A DNA stretch of 19,604 nt. It comes from UBA4582 sp047629195 (GTDB lineage: Bacteria; Pseudomonadota; Gammaproteobacteria; Pseudomonadales; Azotimanducaceae). The notes under the pieces were generated by a model. It saw only the letters and a list, made by a program, of their open reading frames with translations, was not told where the DNA came from and searched no databases. This document shows positions 14,305-19,604 of the stretch, one piece after another (position 1 is the stretch's first letter; the number at the start of each line of letters is the position of its first letter). The position numbers were made by a program, and so were the translations under genes. The DNA lies in NCBI GenBank assembly GCA_047629195.1, contig JBLHWY010000121.1, forward strand, positions 1-19,604, read 5' to 3'.

Positions 14305-16978
14305 GTCGTTCTCCAGAATGTGCGTTGGCGAAAGTAGTCGCGACAATGGCGAGTAACTCTTTCATCTCATACGGCTTAGCAATGAATACATCACAAAACC
14401 CTGCTTCTTCTCCTGATTCAACGCCAGAATTAAAACCTGAACAAAGAATTACAGGAATGTCTTCACGTAGAGCCTTAATCTTTCTGGCTAGCATCGTACC
14501 AGTTAAACCCGGCATGGTTTGATCAGTGATCACCATATCGAAATGCTTGGGGTCCTCCAAGAACTTGTCTAACGCCTTAAGGCTGTCGTAAACAATGGTC
14601 GTCTGGTAACCTGCCATCGTTAAAAACCTACCCACAATATCGGCTACATCACGCTCATCATCCACAATCAGTATTCGTTGATCACTACCGCTCAGAGCAA
14701 GTTCGACTTTTGCCGGTATTGGGGGGGCTACAGATGGAATATCGCGTTCGACAGGTGTAAACAACATTCTAAATGTAGACCCTCTACCACGTCGGCTATC
14801 AACCAACACATGACGATCACTTCTACCCATAATGCCGTGAATGACAGACAACCCCATGCCGGTACCTTCCCCAATAGGTTTAGTTGTGTAGAAGGGCTCA
14901 AATATTCGATCCATCTGATCTTTTTCAATACCGCAGCCATTATCCTCGACAGCAAGCTCTATCCAACGACCAGCTATCTGCTTCCGGCAACACTGACAAA
15001 TACCTGAAGCACCATTCACATGACTCAGCGAAATAGTGAGCTTGCCTATTCCATTCATCGCATCTCGGGCATTGATGCACAGATTCATCAGGATTTGTTG
15101 CAACTGAACGGGATCAATGATCACCGGAGGAAGGTCTTCAGCGATAACGCTTTCCACCTCAACGCTGGATGGCAACACTGAACGGAGCATTTTGATATCT
15201 TTCTTGATTAGGAGAGCAAGGTCATAGGACGCCTCCTCGCTTCTGTCTAACCGACTAAACACCATCATCTGTGTCACTAACTCAGCAGCTCTATCGGTAG
15301 CATCCAGCACAATGTGCAAATATTCCGCACGCTCCTTGGCAGAAACCACATTTTTTTCATTCAAAACAAGCTCGGTATTACCTTGGATAATACTGAGTAA
15401 GTTATTGAAGTCGTGAGCAACGCCGCCAGAAAGCTGTCCTAGGGCTTCCATTTTATGCCTTTGACTTAACTCTCTTCCCAACTCCTTGCTACGTGCATGC
15501 TCACTTAATTGTTCAGTAATATCATGGATCACTGAGAGTTGCCGTTTGATCTGCCCCTCACCATCACGAAATGGAACTGCGTAAGTTTCTAACGAAACCT
15601 CCTTTCCTTGTAGCCCACATATTCTAAACTTTAGTGTGCCCACTTCGCCTTCAAATGTTTGTTTATTAAGCCTTTCGTATTCGGGCCGATCCCCTTCTAA
15701 AATAAAGTCTACAAACTGCCGACCCTCAACTTCAGCCTCAGACGTCGCCTGTAACAACTCAAGTCCTGCTGGATTTAGACTGATGATTTTTGAGGTTTCA
15801 TCTGTTGTCATAACACCGGCGGGTTCGGCAGTGATCAGTTCGCGCCAATGCCTTTCACTTTCAGCTAACTCTTGCGTTCTCAGGAAAATAATTCGACGAC
15901 CCTGAACGAGCACTATAATCAATATCAGAAAAACACCGAGGATGAGCGTCGCAACAGTTTCACCAAAATTTTCTGTGATGAAATTTTCAATACCACCATC
16001 TTCTACTTTTGAATTGTAAACCAACCCACCAATACTATGCTCAGGATCAATAAATTCAAGGTCGACGAATATTTCTCTAATATGCTCCCAACGATCTGGA
16101 TTCATATGCCCCAAAGGAACTAAAAGCGGCTGTATAAGTTCACGGGAAGCTCTTGCTTCATATTCCAACTGTTCACGAGTGTAGTTCTGGGTATTGTAGC
16201 GCCCAAGGATTAATTCGATCACCTCATCCTCGTGCCGAAGTGCATATTTCCAGCCCTTTAGAGAGGCTTGCAAGAACGTTTGAACGCGCTTGGGATGATC
16301 GAGTATTTCTTTTTCCGTCGTCGTTAGAATGTCGCCATAAAAGTCGATACCGTAGTGTGAAGGCAGGATATAGCGATTTTCGAAACCTGCTTGCTCCAGC
16401 ACAAAACCCTGATTAGTCACATAAGCGTTATAGACATCCGTTTCCCCTCGTATAAGGGACTCCGAATCAAAATTATTCGGTATTTGTATGTAGTCTTCAT
16501 CTTCCAGTCCTGCACGACGGAGGGTTGCGAGTAATTCAACATGTTCTAGCTGAGCACCAATGGAGACTCGTTTACCGACAAAATCCTCTACTCGCTGAAT
16601 GCCCGAATCTTCTCTTACTAGGAACGCGTAGGGACTATGTTGAAAAATAGCGGCAAGTGCCACGACTGGCTCACCCAGCGCTCGGTTGACTGCGACACTT
16701 GGACCGGATACGGCGTAATTTGCTTTACCCCTGAGCAACACGCTCACTGGTGAATCAGCGCCAAGGTGCTCAACCAGCTCGACTTCCAACCCGACTTCTC
16801 TATAAAAACCTTTGTCTATCGCCGCGTAATAGCCGGCAAACTGAAACCCGTGTTGCCACTTTAGCTGTAAAATCACGCTTTCCAGATTTTGGTCGCCAAC
16901 CTTTTCCGCACTATAGACTTTCGACTCAAAAAGAACTGTTAAGAGGCAGAGAAATAGAGCTAGATGGTTTTTGGACAA
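14279..16978 (-). CDS. Hybrid histidine kinase with periplasmic NMT1/THI5-like sensor domain
   Basis: This is an 899-aa membrane sensor from the TTG at 16978, chosen because GGGGA (16987-16991) is 8 bases upstream and a clean signal sequence follows; a TTG at 17047 would add 23 residues. Order: signal helix (5-24), NMT1/THI5-like solute-binding domain (about 34-300, with QLKWQHGFQFAGYYAAIDKG typical of ThiY-like pyrimidine-binding proteins), membrane helix (342-364), PAS domain (about 375-490), HisKA with His522 in GGVAHDFNNLL, ATPase with N-box NLCINARDAM, G1 VEDNGCGI and G2 GEGTGMGLSV, and a C-terminal receiver with Asp773/774, phospho-acceptor Asp819 and Lys868. A CQCC cluster (661-664) sits in the ATPase. 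The ligand is probably a small heterocycle such as a thiamine pyrimidine precursor (inference). No separate response regulator is nearby; its 3' end overlaps the MaoC-like gene. Confidence 0.88.
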   Translation of the reverse strand: MSKNHLALFLCLLTVLFESKVYSAEKVGDQNLESVILQLKWQHGFQFAGYYAAIDKGFYREVGLEVELVEHLGADSPVSVLLRGKANYAVSGPSVAVNRALGEPVVALAAIFQHSPYAFLVREDSGIQRVEDFVGKRVSIGAQLEHVELLATLRRAGLEDEDYIQIPNNFDSESLIRGETDVYNAYVTNQGFVLEQAGFENRYILPSHYGIDFYGDILTTTEKEILDHPKRVQTFLQASLKGWKYALRHEDEVIELILGRYNTQNYTREQLEYEARASRELIQPLLVPLGHMNPDRWEHIREIFVDLEFIDPEHSIGGLVYNSKVEDGGIENFITENFGETVATLILGVFLILIIVLVQGRRIIFLRTQELAESERHWRELITAEPAGVMTTDETSKIISLNPAGLELLQATSEAEVEGRQFVDFILEGDRPEYERLNKQTFEGEVGTLKFRICGLQGKEVSLETYAVPFRDGEGQIKRQLSVIHDITEQLSEHARSKELGRELSQRHKMEALGQLSGGVAHDFNNLLSIIQGNTELVLNEKNVVSAKERAEYLHIVLDATDRAAELVTQMMVFSRLDRSEEASYDLALLIKKDIKMLRSVLPSSVEVESVIAEDLPPVIIDPVQLQQILMNLCINARDAMNGIGKLTISLSHVNGASGICQCCRKQIAGRWIELAVEDNGCGIEKDQMDRIFEPFYTTKPIGEGTGMGLSVIHGIMGRSDRHVLVDSRRGRGSTFRMLFTPVERDIPSVAPPIPAKVELALSGSDQRILIVDDERDVADIVGRFLTMAGYQTTIVYDSLKALDKFLEDPKHFDMVITDQTMPGLTGTMLARKIKALREDIPVILCSGFNSGVESGEEAGFCDVFIAKPYEMKELLAIVATTFANAHSGERHATPNNDR

Positions 16979-17138
16979 ATACAGCGTCCCCAAATCTGAC
17001 CACGACCTTGGCTTCGCGGCATAGGTCTGGTGTGATGATGTGTCCAATAGAATATATGTCTCTAAATGCGTAAGTTAATCTGCCGGCGTTAAGTCAGCGC
17101 CTATTCAGGATAACAAAGAAGCCGCTAAATCGGGGAAT

Positions 17139-17447
17139 TCAAGCTACTACTGGCCAACTAAAGCCGAACTTCTCAAGTCCACCCGCTTCAGTAAGCTCAT
17201 CAAGATTAAGTGAAAGTTGGTAGTCACAATCAAGTAACACTGCCTTAACCTCCATTGGCACGGTGTCAATTCGCCCTAACCATTCTTTTGTTAACGATCT
17301 GTCATAGCCCTCTTCACGATCCAGATAATAAGTACCATCTTGCTGAGTCAAGATACCTTTGAATACCGCTAAATCATCTTCCCCATCGTCTTTTTTACGC
17401 CACAGAATCAGAGCGATTGGTTTTCCTTCTGCCTCTTCAAGTACCAT
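17139..17447 (-). CDS. Hypothetical protein, 102 aa
   Basis: I do not recognise this protein. It is acidic, without signal peptide, membrane segment or Cys cluster; it looks like a small soluble beta-rich domain (PIALILWRKKDD, LAVFKGILTQQDGTYYLDRE, WLGRIDTVP). It is a credible gene: AAGG lies 8 bases before the ATG, a perfect TATAAT -10 lies about 50 bases upstream, and the frame is open between unrelated genes. It precedes the hybrid kinase on the same strand by about 160 bases, so they may share a transcript. Confidence 0.65.
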   Translation of the reverse strand: MVLEEAEGKPIALILWRKKDDGEDDLAVFKGILTQQDGTYYLDREEGYDRSLTKEWLGRIDTVPMEVKAVLLDCDYQLSLNLDELTEAGGLEKFGFSWPVVA

Positions 17448-17495
17448 GTATGCAACCTTAAGAAAATGAATGCTATTTAAACATGCTATTTTGTA

Positions 17496-17501
17496 ATTAT
17501 A
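17496..17501 (-). promoter_or_regulatory. Probable -10 box (TATAAT) for the 102-aa gene
   Basis: A perfect TATAAT on the minus strand lies 49 bases before the start codon at 17447, within the divergent region shared with the PhyH-type gene. No TTGACA-like -35 is present at normal spacing. Confidence 0.45.
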
Positions 17502-17543
17502 GTTCGACTAGTGGCTTACCCGATAGCGCGATATTGAAAACGT

Positions 17544-17549
17544 GGAGGT
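17544..17549 (+). promoter_or_regulatory. Strong ribosome binding site that fixes a TTG start
   Basis: GGAGGT, a near-complete anti-16S match, is 7 bases before the TTG at 17557. GTG codons at 17542 and 17548 overlap or precede the site and cannot use it, so the TTG is the likely start of the PhyH-type gene. Confidence 0.75.
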
Positions 17550-17556
17550 GGACAAA

Positions 17557-18585
17557 TTGATTCAAGACAAACTTATAAGGGCAACGGCTGTGAACCCGGG
17601 CAAACGCCTAAGTTCTGACCAAATTTCGCAATGGCGCGAGCAGGGTTACACCTTCGTCAGCGGATTAACGGACCCAGACAGCATTGATGCTCTCGCGAGC
17701 GCAGCTAAATTATTTTACCCACAACCAGGTTCAGAAGAAGCGGCAAAGGTAACTGATTTTGGCAGTACCGGCGCGATGAACTTTCCTTCTCAAGTCAAAC
17801 CCCTGAATCAAGTCACTCTGGACGAGTCGCTGCTACAGGCGGTTGCAGAGTTCCTCGGCGAGTCAGTCGCGGACATACGTCTTTCCCAGTCCGATGTTTG
17901 GGCAAAATATGGTCACGGAGAAAAAAAGGGCATTCAGGACAATGCTGATCAGCGAATCCATATTGACTATCCCAACCACACAATCGCGCATCCAACGCCT
18001 TGGCACAAACCCGAGGCGGTAGAGATGATTATCTACCTAAGCGATGCAGAGGATAACCACGGCGGTACTGCAGTTGTACCCCGCCAAGGCATAGATGACC
18101 CAGCGTATCGCTGGCCAATTATTGACTCACCTGGAATTGGTGACCTACGTTACATCAACGACAAAGATGCAGCCGAAACCTATTTTGCAGCACAGCGCCC
18201 AGAACTTGCCAGTTGGCGTCAGGCACTGTACGACCGAGAAAAAAGAACTGCTTACAAAAAGGGCGACGTTTTGTTCTATCGACACGATACTTGGCATCGC
18301 GGCACACCCTTGTCAAACAATGGTAGCCGCGTAGTTCACAATATTACTTATCGAAAAGCCGCTTCAGAATGGATAAGCACGCTTCATGTCGGGTGGGCGT
18401 GGCAGGCTTATCGTGACAATAAATTCCTAGAACGGCTGATCGCTGGTGCGAGTATTGACCAACGTGCGGTGCTAGGATTTCCTCAGCCGGGCTCAGATTA
18501 CTGGTGCGAAGAAACACTTCGCGCAGTGGAGGCAAGATATGGCATGTTCGGATTTGATGTCACTCCCTATTCAACGCCCAACTAA
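17557..18585 (+). CDS. Phytanoyl-CoA dioxygenase (PhyH) family protein
   Basis: This 342-aa protein belongs to the Fe(II)/2-oxoglutarate-dependent PhyH family, which hydroxylates branched acyl-CoAs or small molecules. The iron triad is visible: RIHIDYPNH with His135 and Asp137 (HxD), and DTWHRGTP with distal His247; Arg258 (GSRVVHN) is placed to bind 2-oxoglutarate. The N-terminus (LSSDQISQWREQGYTFVSGL) is the common PhyH opening helix and strand. The C-terminal 70 residues (WISTLHVGWAWQAY onward) extend past the barrel. The TTG start is supported by a strong SD. The gene stands alone between divergent and convergent neighbours. Phytanoyl-CoA itself is not proven as substrate; the surrounding acyl-CoA genes make branched-chain oxidation plausible. 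Confidence 0.87.
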   Translation: MIQDKLIRATAVNPGKRLSSDQISQWREQGYTFVSGLTDPDSIDALASAAKLFYPQPGSEEAAKVTDFGSTGAMNFPSQVKPLNQVTLDESLLQAVAEFLGESVADIRLSQSDVWAKYGHGEKKGIQDNADQRIHIDYPNHTIAHPTPWHKPEAVEMIIYLSDAEDNHGGTAVVPRQGIDDPAYRWPIIDSPGIGDLRYINDKDAAETYFAAQRPELASWRQALYDREKRTAYKKGDVLFYRHDTWHRGTPLSNNGSRVVHNITYRKAASEWISTLHVGWAWQAYRDNKFLERLIAGASIDQRAVLGFPQPGSDYWCEETLRAVEARYGMFGFDVTPYSTPN

Positions 18586-18601
18586 AGAGAGATCAAGATC
18601 C

Positions 18602-18814
18602 CTACTCCAAGACCAGCGTCATCCGTGTTTCATTAAATTCAATGACATCGCCAGACACGACCTTCTTCCGTTTACGGGTTTCAACCTGGCCATTTAATTG
18701 CACAAGTCCGCTATCAATCACAAACTTGGCTTCGCCACCGCTGCCCACAAGACCCTCAAATTTGAGCACTTTATATAGTTCCACTGGTTCACGATTGATC
18801 ACGACCTGATTCAT
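18602..18814 (-). CDS. S4-domain RNA-binding protein, YbcJ-like
   Basis: This 70-aa protein is almost entirely an S4 RNA-binding domain, like E. coli YbcJ (also 70 aa). It shows VELYKVLKFEGLVGSGGEAKFVIDSGLVQLNGQVETRKRKKVVSGDVIEF, the characteristic helix-turn-helix-strand with a basic patch (RKRKK). Its ATG overlaps the stop of the DUF1456 gene in the form ATGA, a four-base overlap typical of translational coupling; a TTG six bases earlier is possible but less likely. It is the last gene of the operon. Target RNA is unknown; ribosomal RNA or tRNA is an inference from the family. Confidence 0.88.
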   Translation of the reverse strand: MNQVVINREPVELYKVLKFEGLVGSGGEAKFVIDSGLVQLNGQVETRKRKKVVSGDVIEFNETRMTLVLE

Positions 18815-19362
18815 TTCCAAACTGAACTCTTCCCTTCTGTAGCCTTCTCTGGCTCTGACTGTTGCTTATCGTTCTCTTCACTAGGACTAATACCAGGACC
18901 AGGATCGGGCCGGTACTGCATTTGTATGCCGTGAATAAAATTGCGTAAAATTTGATCTTTACAGGCACGATAATGTTTATGTTTTGGTTTGCGGAAGAAT
19001 GCGCTCAACTCTGACTTACCGATCCTAAGGTTCGCCCGTTCCAGCGTCTCAATGACATCTTCGGCTTTCATGTCCAACGCAATTTTTAGCTTCTTCAGGA
19101 TAATGTTGTTATTCAATCGCTGTTCGATTTCGGGTTCAGCACCTTCTTTTTTGCCTCTTTTTTCTACAATCAAACCATTTAGAAAACTTGCGAGCGCTGG
19201 GTCTTCTAATTCTACAAAGTCTGTATTGTCTTCTTTTTTGAGCCAGCTACTAATGACTTCTCTAGTTACTTCAAGCCCGCCCAACGCAAACAGCTTTACC
19301 ATAGCGTGATCTTTAAAATCGAACACAAAGCGCAACTGACGCAAGATATCGTTGTTAGTCAT
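18811..19362 (-). CDS. DUF1456 family protein, YehS-like
   Basis: This 183-aa protein matches the DUF1456/YehS family of unknown function. It consists of two similar repeats of about 65 residues: NNDILRQLRFVFDFKD at the start, and NNNIILKKLKIALDMKAED in the second half, each followed by a helix ending in a basic segment (SSWLKKED, SAFFRKPKHKHYRACKD). The last 32 residues (PDPGPGISPSEENDKQQ onward) form a hydrophilic, low-complexity tail that makes it longer than E. coli YehS. AGGA lies just before the ATG. It starts 12 bases after the upstream aldo/keto reductase stop and overlaps the S4 gene by four bases, so the three genes form one operon. Confidence 0.88.
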   Translation of the reverse strand: MTNNDILRQLRFVFDFKDHAMVKLFALGGLEVTREVISSWLKKEDNTDFVELEDPALASFLNGLIVEKRGKKEGAEPEIEQRLNNNIILKKLKIALDMKAEDVIETLERANLRIGKSELSAFFRKPKHKHYRACKDQILRNFIHGIQMQYRPDPGPGISPSEENDKQQSEPEKATEGKSSVWK

Positions 19363-19374
19363 AATTTTCCTGGT

Positions 19375-19604
19375 TTATAAATTGCCTGTTGATATGGCCT
19401 GATCTATCTTGTTCATAGTCGCTTGATCTAAGGGTCCCGCAGCCTCCGCTTCGAGACATTCATTGAGTTCGACCCTGTCTTTAACGCCAAGAACGACAGT
19501 ATCCACCCCCAGCATCGAAAGTGCATATCTATGAGCGAGAAATGCGGAGGATACCCCTGTTTCCGCCGCGAGTCTTCGAAATTTCTCTGCTTTGTCAAAA
19601 TCTA
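19375..19604 (-). CDS. Aldo/keto reductase, C-terminal fragment (5' end outside window)
   Basis: The last 75 residues of a minus-strand gene are present; the start lies beyond the right edge. The segment AAETGVSSAFLAHRYALSMLGVDTVVLGVKDRVELNECLEA matches the end of the NAD(P)H-dependent aldo/keto reductase barrel, in which 'LA-r-a-L...v-t-v-i-G-v...L-e-n' binds the adenosine phosphate. The catalytic residues are not in view. It is the first visible gene of the operon with DUF1456 and the S4 protein. It is not a copy of the fragment at the left edge; the two tails differ. Confidence 0.8.
   Translation of the reverse strand, partial: DFDKAEKFRRLAAETGVSSAFLAHRYALSMLGVDTVVLGVKDRVELNECLEAEAAGPLDQATMNKIDQAISTGNL

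Noticed and set aside
1..19604. The two terminal aldo/keto reductase fragments as an inverted duplication flanking the window
   Set aside because: Their C-terminal sequences differ clearly, so they are separate family members.

Overview
The window looks like chromosomal DNA from a free-living, probably marine, gammaproteobacterium. This is inferred from moderate GC, gammaproteobacterial types such as a YehS-like DUF1456 protein next to a YbcJ-like S4 protein, an AsrA-type second Lon, Hpt, a CYP153 alkane hydroxylase, and a dense set of acyl-CoA enzymes. No tRNA, rRNA, CRISPR array, insertion sequence or phage gene was recognised. Gene order alternates in short operons on both strands, most of them ended by hairpins.

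Layout. 1-2123: the end of an aldo/keto reductase gene, a terminator, then a large D-aminoacylase-type amidohydrolase. 2204-4147 (minus): a two-gene unit, crotonase-family enzyme then dihydroflavonol-reductase-like SDR. 4342-5568 (plus): a lipoprotein with a degenerate methyltransferase fold, then a small PPOX flavin-type protein, closed by a strong two-way terminator. 5682-8465: CYP153 P450 (minus) divergent from an ACAD10/11-like acyl-CoA dehydrogenase (plus). 8597-9139 (minus): hypoxanthine phosphoribosyltransferase. 9517-11253 (minus): an alpha/beta hydrolase fused to about eight membrane helices. 11404-13791 (plus): an AsrA-type Lon protease behind what looks like a sigma-32 promoter. 13825-16978 (minus): a hybrid histidine kinase with a periplasmic NMT1/THI5 sensor, overlapping a MaoC-like gene by 26 bases. 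17139-17447 (minus): an unrecognised 102-aa protein. 17557-18585 (plus): a phytanoyl-CoA dioxygenase-family enzyme. 18602-19604 (minus): an aldo/keto reductase, DUF1456 and S4-domain operon.

The theme is oxidation of aliphatic or branched chains: terminal hydroxylation (CYP153), acyl-CoA dehydrogenation, hydration or isomerisation (crotonase, MaoC), PhyH alpha-oxidation chemistry, and reductases. The P450 redox partners (ferredoxin and its reductase) are not in the window. No DNA-binding regulator is encoded here; the only signalling gene is the hybrid kinase.

The most unusual points are: the NMT1-sensor kinase coupled to a MaoC protein whose catalytic Asp is replaced by Trp; a four-fold Lys-Lys-Ala-Gly tail lying in frame just after the P450 stop codon; the sigma-32-like promoter of the second Lon; the hydrolase-membrane fusion; and the ATGA-coupled DUF1456 and S4 pair. 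I did not find a clear new defence or mobile system.
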